A stretch of DNA of 64,000 bases, taken from the NCBI GenBank assembly GCA_037043455.1, contig JAWPHD010001332.1:268850-332849 (forward strand), given 5' to 3'. This DNA is from Cyrtodaria siliqua. Its lineage: Eukaryota; Mollusca; Bivalvia; Adapedonta; Hiatellidae. Shown here one piece after another: positions 23,241 to 35,034 of this stretch (positions are counted from its first letter, which is position 1; every line of letters starts with the position of its first letter). The translations under genes were made by a program, and so were the position numbers. The notes beneath the pieces are model-generated. The model saw nothing but the letters and a program-made list of their open reading frames with translations, had not been told where the DNA came from and made no database searches.

Positions 23241-23302
23241 ATGGTCTTATTTCAAAGAAAGAAAAGTCCATTATATATATGTAGGGGTTAAGGGTTAATT
23301 TA

Positions 23303-23637
23303 TTATGGCCTTATATGAACAACCATGTGAGATTTCATGTTGTTTCTCTGTGCAAAGCCTTTTCCACAAATGTCACATTTGAACGGTTTTTCTCCAGTAT
23401 GAATCCGATAATGAATATCCAAGTGTGATTTGCAGGAGAAGCTCCGCCCACAAATCGAACACTGATTCTGAGCAGTCGTGTCTGATGCCGGAATCCAGGG
23501 CTTCTGTCCAACGTTACTGGGAGCCTCTCTTTGAAATGCTATTTGAGACGCGGGTTGATTGTATTGCTGTGTCGGCGGTTCTAAATATCCAGAGATAGAA
23601 TTGCTACGAGATAACCCAGGATTGAACGCCTGATAAT
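23303..23637 (-). CDS. Alternative terminal exon, two C2H2 zinc fingers (array exon 1)
   Basis: This is the array exon nearest the common exons. The acceptor CTCCACATTTCAG ends at 23,638. The exon is 335 nt in the common phase, with 110 residues after the junction Asn. There is no useful internal Met, so a Met-anchored ORF search misses it. A 63-residue Gln/Pro/Ser-rich lead ([20 protein letters not shown] region) precedes finger 1, CSIC-X12-H-X3-H with helix CKSHLDI. A TGEKP linker leads to finger 2, CDIC-X12-H-X3-H with helix QRNNMKS. The tail is IRP and then TAA. The stop codon overlaps an AATAAA string (CATAATAAATT). The lead shares YQA with the exon at 5418. Confidence 0.93.
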
Positions 23638-23989
23638 CTGAAATGTGGAGAAAACATTCAAATTACATTTGATACCACATTTATTTACACTTTTCGATGA
23701 CTTTAGCAAACCTGACTTGGGTAGCTCCCCTCATGCTAAATTGAAAACAAAGTTCCTTCAAATAAACCTATTAAGCCGGATGAAGTCAAATCAAACAAAC
23801 CCTTCAAGCACAACTTAAGACTACTTACTGATTAGGCTTATAAACTCTGAAGATTTTTAGTTCGAGACCCAGTCGCTGCATACTTTAGCAAGCAACTAAC
23901 TGCTTGATGTCCTGGGCAGGGCCTTGGGGAAATGCCAGTGTTCTGGACCAACTGAAGTTTTCATAATTTAGAAAAAAATCCGGTAAAAT

Positions 23990-24198
23990 GCAAAATGGTC
24001 CAGGGAAAGCGGACATGAACCAAACAGTCCCATGTACTCGAGTCTTCCCTGCAGAGCTTGTATTAGAGAACCAGAAGAAGGAATCTACTCGGAATTATCG
24101 GAAGAATTGGGTGATCCCGAATTTCAAATCCTTTCCCTCCCACTAGAGTGGCTAATAAACCTAAATCATGTGTTAATGAGCTGTTAAACAACATTTTA
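23990..24198 (+). mobile_element. SINE family A, decayed copy
   Basis: The tail reads AGAGTGGCTAATAAACCTAA ... GAGCTGTTAAACAACATTTTA, matching the 3' end of the full SINE at 44,689-45,015 (GTTGACGAGCCGTTAAACAA). The 5' part is diverged beyond confident matching. Confidence 0.55.
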
Positions 24199-24538
24199 AG
24201 TCAATATGGAATGCATACCGCACAGAGATGAATTCAGTTTACACCCAATACCCATCGGGCTATATAGAGGAAATACAAAAGAATGACATTACTCTGCTCT
24301 TACTGTCAATAAGATTTCTCTGGTTCTTGACCATGTCCGATTGGAAGACACAACTGCCAGGTATTGTGCCAATTGGACACCGCACAACACAGGTGAAACA
24401 ATTCACTCGCATGTTTGTCGATAAAAAATTGCTATTTTTTTGGTTGTTGTTCACATGGTCTGATACAAATATTTTCAATTCTATTGATGATATAGGATGT
24501 TTGAAGAATTCTTGAAATTCTATTTCCATTATTCATAA

Positions 24539-24630
24539 GGCCATTGTAAAAAAAAATGTTAGACTCTCATCCAAGTTAGTAAAAATGGCAGTAGGTGAAT
24601 GAGGATGAGAGTAGCATTTTTATAATGGCC
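24539..24630. mobile_element. 92 bp fold-back MITE
   Basis: The left end GGCCATTGTAAAAAAAAATG and ACTCTCATCC pair with GGATGAGAGT and CATTTTTATAATGGCC at the right. TAA and TAG flank the ends, close to a TWA duplication as in the Harbinger-like elements. Confidence 0.65.
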
Positions 24631-25024
24631 TAGAATGTCATGTTAAGAAAAATTACGGACCTTCTCCCCATTGTGGTTAACCTCGTATTTAGCAGGGCCT
24701 TCCTTTAGTTATTGAGTAACGGGAAAAGCTTTTAAAGTAGGCGGGTGATTTATAGATCCTCCTTTTGTTGTTGTAATGGAGACTGCTAAAAGTAGCCGCA
24801 GGGGTGTCATAATAAGAGGCGGGAGGCGGGGATTTCCCCCTGCTACTTTGACTGGTCTACCCAGCTACTATGAATACTTTTACTAGTATTATATATACAA
24901 GTATCGATCAAAATACCCGGCTACTCTGCTCTTCGGGTTGCTTACTTATTAAGTTAATGAAACCCCTGAGCCGGTCACCTAGAATCAAAGTAGGAGGGTA
25001 AATCACCCGCCAACCGGCAATTAA

Positions 25025-26089
25025 CCCATTTCATTCGAGATACCGATCCATCAGTACCTACCCTTTCTATTCGGGATACCGATTCATCAGTGTGTACACA
25101 TGTGCTCCATAGAAACGTGTGAAAAACGTCATTCGAATGAATATGTGCCCGGAAATAACAAATTCAATAACGCATGCGCACTGATTTCTGTTTACTTCCG
25201 CATTTTTCCGTAGGAAATTCTTTCAAAAAGTGATTTTGACTTTGTTTTTTGTGATTTTTTCGGGGAATTTTTCAAAATGGCGAACATTGACGATGTATCG
25301 AGTGAAGGTAGTGACATTGATGTCTGAAGTACCTCCGATTTTAGTTCTGAAGACTTCGAAAATTAAAGTTTTGACGACAAGAACGTACTGAATGTACTGG
25401 GGAAGACCTGCTGTTGGTCGGCGACCGGGAGTCCGCGACTTCAGGGTTTTTTCGCCTCGGATTCGAACTCGGGACTCATATTTCGAAGGGTTTTATGCCG
25501 ACTGGATTACGGACAACTTTACTCCCAAGAAATCCTGACCCATTTACTGGAGTTGAGGGTGCTACAGTACAGCATCCACAGGAATACAAACCCCATAACT
25601 TTTTTGATTTTATTTGGGGTGATGAGCTGTGAAAACACATGGTTACAGAAACCAACCGGTATGCAGACCAGGAACGAACATGGAATCCGCTCCTCCCTTT
25701 GCCCCAAAACAGTTGTAACTTTTGAACTACTCAATGGATTTTGATGATTTTTGGTGTGTGATGAAGTGCTTAAAATGGATATTTACCACAGAAAACATAC
25801 CTTGAAGTCCAGGTATGACTTTTTTATGTCCCGATTCGCACGCTTCCCTAAAGTTTATAATTAAAAAGAAACTTTTTTTACATGACTTCTGCCTTTTTAT
25901 TTATATCAATGTGTAGGTATTTCAAATATCTACACAATGATATATAGTTTTGTTATGTTTATGTTAATACTTACTTGGTAAATTACTAAAATGTAACTAT
26001 ACCGATTTGAATTTGTTGCTGTAGCATAATTCTGAAAATGTTCAGATATTCAAGACTTATTATCTGATAGGGTTCCAGAATGAAATGGG
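25025..26089 (+). mobile_element. piggyBac element, internally deleted, 1,065 bp
   Basis: TTAA occurs at both borders (25,021-25,024 and 26,090-26,093). The ends are CCCATTTCATTC and GAATGAAATGGG, giving a 12 bp perfect inverted repeat with the CCC/GGG termini expected for piggyBac. The interior keeps a decayed N-terminal piece of transposase. Confidence 0.9.
25277..25720 (+). pseudogene. piggyBac transposase, N-terminal remnant
   Basis: ATG at 25,277 opens MANIDDVSSEGSDIDV, an acidic start typical of piggyBac transposases, and stops at once. After frame changes, 25,545-25,665 reads FTGVEGATVQHPQEYKPH then NFFDFIWGDEL and a KHMVTETNRYADQ stretch one frame over. This is the segment that precedes the DDE core in the family (the F-F-x-x-F/I-W/F-x-D-E-L and T-N-x-Y-A motifs). 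The DDE catalytic domain and the Cys-rich C-terminus are absent, so no transposition activity is expected. Confidence 0.8.
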
Positions 26090-26692
26090 TTAAGGAAAGC
26101 CCTGATTTAGTATCCTAATAATATTTCTATATCATGGAATTTAAGGAAAAAACAAATGCATGATAACTTGTGAATATGCTAACATGTGTTATAGTATATT
26201 TATCTAAGAGATTTCAATACTGTCAAGTAAATAAACCATTTTTATTGAGATTTTGAATCGATATGTTACCTTTTTTTTCCACTTCCGAACATTTTTTCCA
26301 GTTTCAGACTCCATCAAAACTGATTGTGAATAATGTATAGACTCATTATCCCTAGTCTACACTTATCCATTCTTCTTGAAAGTAAACATGGTAGCAGATC
26401 TATAAGTCTCATCCATTGTTACATCAGCATAACTTCTACATGGTCCACAATTCATTCCTGCCTTTTCTGATACAAATAGTGGCAAAATCTTCCTTCATTT
26501 TTTTTGTCTTTTTAATTGTTCTTCCTTTAAATCTCTCTCTGTTTCTACTGAACTAAACACTTTTTTCATTATACAGTAGTTTGTTGTTGAACCACGTTGC
26601 ATAATGGTAATTTTTTGTACATTATTGTATTGAAAAGAAATAAAATGTTACAAACAAAAATAGCGGAAAAACATCACTATCCACCTTCAACT

Positions 26693-26945
26693 ACTTCAAT
26701 GCCATCTCGCTCACATAAAAAGAGCAGTGGCAGAAAAACAATAAAGTGGCTCCAGCGTAAATGGAGTTTCTACGATAGAATTTGCAGCAACTCTGCAGTT
26801 CAGGGTGAGAAGGTTCTAGGCCCATTTTCCATATTTTATCTCGATGTACATGGAGGATGAGCCTGGCATGTTCATGCCTATTAGGCACCATATAACCTGT
26901 AATGTGTTGGTGCGCCTTAAAACCCCAATTCAATTCAATTTAATT
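26693..26945 (+). repeat. Dispersed repeat, copy 2 (partner at 21,095-21,330)
   Basis: It is nearly identical to the 21.1 kb copy over about 230 bp and ends in an AATTCAATTCAATTTAATTC run. The antisense open frames in both copies give almost the same peptide, so those frames are repeat artefacts. Confidence 0.85.
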
Positions 26946-27396
26946 CAACTACTTCAAATCAACCGATTGTATGTGTCAAGCAACATGGATGTTTCTGACT
27001 CCTCCATCCCTTACCCTCCCATCCATAACACCATAACAGGTATTTTATTTGTAAAATACATAAAAAATTCAACTTATTTTTTCTTGACATTAAATATTAC
27101 AAAACATGTTCTTCATTTCACTGAAGCAATATTGTAACTCACTGAATTTCCAAAACTTCCAACTTTTTCATTCTAACATTCACGAATGTCAAAAATCAGT
27201 ATCACATGCCTATCCAAAATGGCTGTTTAACAGCAATCAAAAAAGCTATAACATTTGATACAAACATCCTGCAAATTATCAGCTATGACAAGTGTTTTTT
27301 CAAAAATAAAAAACACAAATGGCCCATTCAAATCTTGTATCACAGCTTATAAACTTTTTAGCAACACATCTTAAGTGCTACAAAGTAATCAACATA

Positions 27397-27882
27397 TACT
27401 GAAATGCAAAAGAAATGCAACACGGGAATATCCGCTATATATTGTATATACTGCACACTTAATTGCACATAATATTCCAAAGAAATCCCAAGATGTTTTG
27501 TAAAAAAAAGTTACAGTTAATTAGAAAAAGGACACAACTGTGATGCTGTAGACGTTTTAATCACAGTACACGTGGTAACAAGAACTTCATTAATGTTGAA
27601 GTTGCTCTTTGAAAAACTGAGCCAGTTCAGTACTGTATTTAACATAAAGAGTTTGCAAAATTTTGCATCCTAAGTATGCTCATATGGCTCTCTAAGTTTG
27701 CTCACATGCTTGAGCCAAACGCGTACTCTGTCAATAATGAAACTTTGAAGGAATACTATTTACTGTATTATGTGTTGTTTTAGTTGTTTTTCAAAAAGGA
27801 AAGGTCTTACGTAGCCATGTAGCATTGTGCATACAATATATAGCGGAAATTCCTGTGTTGCGTTTCTTTTGCGTTTCAGTGT
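27397..27882. mobile_element. MITE with about 50 bp terminal inverted repeats
   Basis: The left end is ACTGAAATGCAAAAGAAATG then CAACACGGGAATATCC and GCTATATATTGTAT. The complement of the right end reads ACTGAAACGCAAAAGAAACG then CAACACAGGAATTTCC and GCTATATATTGTAT. About 490 bp in total. The target duplication is unclear, so the superfamily is left open. Confidence 0.8.
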
Positions 27883-30094
27883 GTTTTATTTTTAAGTGAA
27901 CTATTTCAATGCTGTATTCACAATAATATAAGTTTGTGTATTTGAGATTTTCAAATTGTTCAAGATCACGATAATTCTTGAATTCCATTTGGTGTCATTA
28001 ACTCTAGATTAGTTGCTGGGTTAAATGCAACATCTGACAGAGTTTTGTTCAAAATAACACCTACCGACACTCTCACATCACTACAAGCCTTGTATACAAC
28101 ACTGTGCATTTGCTGTTAACATTATAACTGCTTAAGCCAGTACTAGGAGGCGTGAGCGGTGTTGCACTTAACGTTACCTCTCATGAACAGACTCAATAAA
28201 ACCTGAGTCTACTACTTTTATCTCTTCTTTGCGTTTGTTGTTTCTAAGGGATCCACTTTTGAGTATGTATTCATTGATTTCAATAACCCATGTCCTGTAC
28301 CTTTGACTTGTTAAATGTTAGTACAATAATGGCAAGCAAACTCTCCACAAACACACCGTCTCCATCCCACCAGTAACACCTAATGCTGATGCTAACGGAG
28401 CAGCAAAATAACTGATACATTATCTTCAGCAGTATAAACTGCAACACTAATGCATTTACTGGAATCACCCACAATTCTAGTTGTTTACAAGGCCAACAAA
28501 TACTTGTATACAAATTATATCACAGTTTATAGACCACATCTATGCTAGTACCTGTGAAATAAAGCAATTCTGTAGAATCTCTCATTAATAACTAGGCCTT
28601 GTTGTTACATATAAACACTATCATGTTCTGTAATACTAAAACACATTAAAATCGCAGAAGCAGTCGACTGCCATTGTCATTTCCAGCTCCAGTTAACACA
28701 AATATATTACTCACAAACAACATATTGTCCATGCTTACATGGCAGAGTCAATATACAGACAAAATCTACCTGAAGTAGAGTATTCCTTGTTGCTTAATCT
28801 CTTGCAATCATTGCTGGATTATGCATACTCATATAGAAATTGTCTTTATTGCTATGGTAACAGTCTTCTGATATCACTATTAGTGAGGGAGTGTGAACAC
28901 CATCAAATTTCCATTTTCCAGCTGATTTTGATGTAGCTCATCATTTTCATTAAAAATCACAGATTGCACAACTTTGTCTACATTGAAATCACAACACAGA
29001 TTGTACAACATGTCTTCATTGAAATCACAAGAAATCCTCCTATCCAAATCAAATGTCTCACAAAACGCTGCTGTGTCAGTAAATAATACAAGATGTTAAT
29101 TTTCCATATATATGTAAACATGACTCAAAGGGAAAAAGCAACAGCCGAGGTTTCTCTTTTTTCTCTCCGAAAATGGAAAAAACAAACTATACTTGTATTT
29201 TAATCATCATTTAAAATGATGGTGTCTGCATTCACATGTTAAACTGGTGTTCCAAGGTCTCTTACTTGGATTTAAACAACATATTTTATTTTCATACAGA
29301 TGCATTTATATGGAATGGGAATTCCAAAGGTCATGGAACATATCAATAACAAACACATTTTAATTGTTGTATGTTTCTTCTGTATTATTACCAACATGTA
29401 ACAGCAATGCATTGTTCATTTGAATGGATGAAATATCTAACGGAAATGACCAACATTGCAATATTGATTAAGAAACAACTGCCAAATATACATATAGTAA
29501 ACAGGGATCACTTTAGGCCGCGATTCCACGATATTCTCGCGTTAATATAGAGAAAATCTAAAAAGTAACCAAAAATTGCGTAAAAAATCGGGTCTAAATC
29601 CTCCTATGTGTATCAATGCTCTTTCGCATTAATAATTATATATCCTTTCTCCGGCAGTTTCTCAGCAACAAACAGCAACTCTTTATGGCTATCATTTAGG
29701 CGTTTGCCAATGAATTTTACAATAAGCTTCAGAAGATCGTTATATTTTGAGTCATGCCAACGAGGTAGGAATTGTGACCTGTCCCAAGTGTGCCACTTTC
29801 TTCAAAATTCATGATGTTAACAAGAATAATGTCATTACCAGGGGTTGAGTAACGTTTTTTACAAACTGGCATAAGTGTATTCTTACTGGCATTTTTTCTT
29901 CTTCTTTTGGTCAAAGAAATTTCTGCGAATACACTACTAAAGACAGCAAGTAACTCCTTTTGTTATTTGAGTAATATATCAATCATGCTAAATTTGTACA
30001 GAAAAGATGTACTCACAGTTTTTTATGAGTGCTGAAAATTTCAACTTGCATCTTCTCAAGACAATTCACATTTTGTGAGTTTGCAAGTGCTAAA

Positions 30095-30699
30095 TTCAAG
30101 CCCTGATTACAGGGGTAACCAACGAGACCCCGGACTGCCCTGATTTCAGGGATAATCAATGAGACCCCGGACTGCCCTTATTTCAGGGATAATCAAGGTA
30201 CCCCGGACTGCCCTGATTTCAGGGATAATCAAGGTACCCCAGACTGCCCTGATTACAGAGGTAATCAATGAGACCCGGACTACCCTGATTACAGAGGTAA
30301 TCAATGAGACCCCGGACTGCCCTGATTACAGAGGTTAATCAATGAGACCCCGGACTGCCCTGATTACAGAGGTTATCAATGAGACCCCGGACTGCCCTGA
30401 TTACAGGAGTAATCAATGAGACCCCGGACTGCCCTGATTAGAGGTAAACAATGAGACCCCGGTCTGCCCTGATTACAGGGGTAATCAATGAGACCCGGAC
30501 TACCCTGATTACAGAGGTAATCAATGAGACCCTGGACTGCCCTGATTACAGAGGTAATCAATGAGACCCCGGACTGCCCTGATTACAGAGGTAAACAATG
30601 AGACCCAGGACTGCCCTAATTACAGGGGTAATCAATGAGACTCCGGACTGCCCTGATTACAGGGGTAATCAATGATGAAACCCCCGATGGCCCTGATTA
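30095..30699 (+). repeat. 37 bp minisatellite, left block
   Basis: About 16 units of GATTACAGAGGTAATCAATG followed by AGACCCCGGACTGCCCT. Each unit contains a perfect 6 bp hairpin (GATTAC-AGAG-GTAATC). Units vary mostly at AGAG versus AGGG and in the number of C. The minus-strand open frame at 30,376-30,561 is a read-through of the repeat. Confidence 0.95.
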
Positions 30700-31075
30700 G
30701 GCCTAAAAAAAAAATATGTGTGTTTCTGGTTTCACCCTGTCAAAAAGTTAGGGTAGGTAGGTAGGGAAAAATTGTTTTTTTAGATATTTTTTTTATATAT
30801 ATTGTTCGCATATATTATGCCATTTTTGTACTAAGGCAACTTTTTGATAACCTTTGCAAACAGTTTGGATCCAGATTAGATGCTTAACAACTCTGGCTAA
30901 TAAAATTATCATTTGAATAAAACTATTTTTTGTTTGATTGTAATATTTCCTTTTTTTTTATTTCTTTTTTTTTAAAAAAAATTAAAAAAAATTTTTGCTA
31001 AAAATATTTTGGGTCGGCGGTGAAAAAGTAAGGTCGGTCGGGAAACCGGAAACAGACATATTTTTTTGTTAGGCC
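30700..31075. mobile_element. Harbinger-like element inserted in the minisatellite, 376 bp
   Basis: It starts GGCCTAAAAAAAAAATATGT and ends with the complement of GGCCTAACAAAAAAATATGT. The inverted repeats extend about 33 bp with a few mismatches. TTA flanks both sides (30,697-30,699 and 31,076-31,078) and interrupts a repeat unit exactly between GATTA and TTACAG, so the empty site is obvious. It shares internal GGGTAGGTAGG and GGTCGGTCGGG phrases with the elements at 16,097 and 54,063. Confidence 0.92.
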
Positions 31076-31468
31076 TTACAGAGGTAATCAACGAGACCCC
31101 GGACTGCCCTGATAACAGAGGCTATCAATGAGACCCGGACTACCCTGATTACAGAGGTAATCAATGAGACCCCGGACTGCCCTGATTACAGGGGTAATCA
31201 ACGAGACCCGGACTGTCCCGATTACAGAGGTAATCAATGAGACCCTAGACAGCCCTGATTACAGAGGTAATCAATGAGACCCCGGACTGCCCTGATTACA
31301 GAGGTAATCAATGAGACCCGGACTACCCTGATTACAGAGGTAATCAATGAGACCCCGGACTGCCCTGATTACAGAGGTAATCAATGAGACCCGGACTACC
31401 CTGATTACAGAGGTAATCAATGAGACCCCCTCCCAGACAGCCCTGATTACAGGTAATCAACGAGACCC
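31076..31468 (+). repeat. 37 bp minisatellite, right block
   Basis: About ten further units of the same minisatellite, resuming immediately after the inserted element and ending near GAGACCCCGGACTATGG. Confidence 0.95.
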
Positions 31469-34400
31469 CGGACTATGGCATAAATGTTGTGAAATTGAAG
31501 TAACAGTTTGGTGAGAATTTTGACTGAGGGACATGCACTAAGTTTAATTTAGTGATATGAGAAATAAACTGTTGAATGAAAGTTCTAGTTTAATTATAGA
31601 AATAACAAATACAGAACGTCAGTCATTTGGTGAAACTCTCATTAAAATCGAAAAAAATATCATTGTCTTGATCAATAATGATATTTTCTCTCATTAACCT
31701 GGCAGGCTTGGGTAATCCCTGAATGAATTTAAACCTTTATCTTGTAGTAAATAAGCAACTTAAAAAAAAAATCTATTTTGCTGTTATTCTTCAATAAAGA
31801 AATAACAAATTTATCCATTCAAATGAACAATTTTTTCAAAGTGCATAATTATATATATTAACTTTTATCTACATAACAGATCAATAGATTGTAACAATGC
31901 TTTTCCCTTCCCCCACCCACTCACCTGTCCAGTGGGACAAGCTTCCACAGAGAATGGGTTTCGTTTGGGGCACTTTTTTATATAACTAGGCGGGAAGATT
32001 GACACAGCACCTGCTGTATATCAAGATGTCAGTTAGAGGTAGCCATATTATTGCCTTGACGGTATTACACTTGTTACACAATATTCAATATAAAGTTTCT
32101 GTTAAACAGAAGGCATTTATATGGTATATAATGGCCTTAGTAATTCTTCAATAACAAAGTCCGCACTTCCTGGTGTCCTCATTCAGGAACACATAAAGCT
32201 CATGGTTTAGATCACTTAGGAAACACATAAAGAACGTGTTTTAGAGAACGAACACATTCTTCACTTTGGCAATATATAAATGTTCACGTCATAGTCCCCA
32301 CTTAGGGAACACACAAAGCACGTGTTATGCACATGTTTACAAAATGTACATTTCATAGTCACATAAAGCACGTGTTTTAGAGAATGTACATAGTAGTAAA
32401 TACGATCCGACAGAAATTAAATGTGACTATATCAAATGTTGCAAGCAAGTAGTCAATAGACCTAATGATAATTATCTATTTCTTTATGTCTAACCTAGAA
32501 CATGATGCATACAAATCCCACCTTACCCCCATCACAGGTCATTAAACAATAAATAAACATAGGCAGGCAACATTAAAAACAATATGTGGGGTTCCCATTT
32601 TGTATTGGTATGAAGTCAAGTTTAAAAAATTGTATTATAAGCCATGTTGATATGGAAAAAGGCAAAAATATACAAATATATCTCCTTAGTTATAGGAACC
32701 ACACATATTTTTTTTATTTTACCTTATCAGCATAATAGCATGATTGCAAATAAATGTGACATATAATAATAATATAATCCATAAGAAATATGCAGAATTT
32801 CTAAGGTAAATGAACTTTAAAATAAAAAGACAACTTGTACTTTTTCTTGAATAAATATATATTCTATATATATATATACATTTAATCAACACACAAAATC
32901 CATTTTTGTTTATTTACAAGTATATTTTTTTGTAAAAATTCAAAACTTCATTATATATCTTGTAAATTTTAACAGACTTGATAACATTATTATCTAAAAT
33001 GAGGAATTCTGCAAGTTTCCATGGTAACAGACCACAACAAGCCTCAATTCTGTGTATGTGTCATAATGCCCAACAAGCCATAAAAAAAAGTCTTGTCAGA
33101 TACATACATGTATACAAGTAGTTTATATATTAACTTTAATAAAAACTTATTTTTGGCGTCTTTCCCATGATGCAATGCTTCTTATCTAACAAATCAGTTT
33201 ACCTGAGCGAAATACCTAGAGCAATGCAACATTTCATGGCATTTATAGATGTTATTCCATTTAAAGTTTGGCTTTGGTTAATTTGTATCTCATTGGAAAT
33301 AAAAGTAACTCCAAATAAACGCCTGTATTGCATTTTTGCTTCCCCTTTCAAGATGTAAGCCACCCACTTTTTCCAACAAATCTTACAGCAAAACCTTAAA
33401 GATTAGACTAGTAATGCTTTTCAATTGAATGTGGTGTTGCTCTAGGTATTTCCAATGCTCATGAAATAATGTTAAGCACCCTTTTTGCATATTCATCTCG
33501 AAAGACAAAATAACGGGAGGCTAAGGTTACCATGTTAATAACTCCTTTAAAACATCATCAAATCAAATTGAAGGGCCACCAAAGATAATCAGTAAGTTTG
33601 ATAAAAACAAATCACTTACCTTTCTTGCAGCGTGAACCGCAAACACATGTTACGTTGCCATGGAAATGTGCAAGTTATTTTAATGCTGATTTTAATTGTA
33701 AGTTGAAATAAACATATAGCAAAACGTTCTGTGATGTCGGAAGTTATTGAAAGAACAAATGGGAATGTTTCATAATTTGTTTTAAACATTTTGGCCCAAC
33801 TTACTTTTGCGGTTTTAGATTTATATTAATGTGAACGTTGCTTAAAATTCCTTCTTAATTTTGTAATATCAACAGGTACACAAACGCCTGCATATATACA
33901 AGTTAATAATTTTGCTCATAAATTTAAAAACATATTTTTAATTTCTTCCGATGCTCAGACTGGATATTTTTTACAGGTTGATCCACAGTATTTGGCTCTT
34001 ATTAAAAACAGTAAAACGGTATTGAATCTCGTACCTTGTATTTGTTAAGCTCAGCATTAAAACACATGTACCGTACATTTCCAAGATGACAGAATTCAAG
34101 AAATTTGCATATATTCATTCAAGGAAATTCTGGCGCATGGAACTATTTTCAGTAAAATAATAACAATGAATAAAAGAAAACATTATGCAAATCAACCAGT
34201 AGTCCATAAGGTTACACTGAAGTAAACATATGTACTGGCAACTGTTCAATACTCTTCAAAATCACTGAATTGTCTTATATCGAGAGTCAACATGAAATCA
34301 TTGTATCTTGTTCTTCATTTATAGACAGTTACAACAGTTTCACATTCACCCAACAATTATTATTATACCGAGTTACTCCCATACGCCAGTTCATAGCAGT

Positions 34401-34629
34401 GAGAAGTAGGGCTGTATTACAATATCTGAAGCATTGCATCGGTGAAGGACAGGTCACACCTAAACACAGAATGGCTGCTGTGGTCTGCCGACCATATCCC
34501 ATGCCTGACATTTGGGTGAGAAGCTCCTGGAACTATTGTAAACCATCGACATTAATGTGCTTATCACAAGTTAATTTTTTTTGTGCGTATCTATCATTTT
34601 TGTCCATCTTTAACAATTTCATAGTAAGA

Positions 34630-35001
34630 CGGGGCTTTTTTTCCCTTCAAAAACAGTGGCCGATATTCGTCTAGCAAAACAGACCACCTTTTTCCCTTCT
34701 TTGGCTGAGAATATTCCCCCCCCTCCCCCAAAAAAAGTTGTTTTTTTCTTTTTGCTTAGCATTATTTCCCCCTCTAACTTTCTCAACATTATTATGTTTG
34801 GGATACATTTATAGAAGACAGTTTATCTAAAATGTACCTCTTCTGCATATTTGCACACTCAAATCTTCATTTTCTGCCTAATACACCGTTCCCCCTATAT
34901 CTCGAAATCGCATTAATTTTTCCCTTTAACTTTAAAATTCGCCCCCACACTATTGAAGGGCCTGGGACTCTTCCTCTATTTCCAAAAAAAAAAAAGCCCT
35001 G
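34630..35001. mobile_element. GGGGCTTTTTTT...AAAAGCCCTG element
   Basis: The left GGGGCTTTTTTTCCC and right AAAAAAAAAAGCCCTG form an imperfect inverted repeat, and the interior has TTCCC-type phrases like the element at 50,656-51,011. No clear target duplication, so the borders are tentative. Confidence 0.45.
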
Positions 35002-35034
35002 AAAGATATACTCACTTACAAAATTTGCTGAAAC

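Larger units (their letters stand above)
20812..23302. other. Intron between array exons 1 and 2
   Basis: No gene seen. It holds copies of two dispersed repeats (21,095-21,330 and 22,790-23,240), one of them twice. The open frames at 22,002-22,310 and 22,517-22,723 lack motifs. Confidence 0.6.

Noticed and set aside
30095..31468. Regular repeats with constant-looking 37 bp units, like a CRISPR array
   Set aside because: Units are contiguous with no variable spacers, the setting is eukaryotic, and no cas-like gene is near. It is a minisatellite.
34270..34674. 134-codon plus-strand frame
   Set aside because: No domain, an antisense frame of similar length over the same bases, and no splice or start support. 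Its end enters a mobile element.
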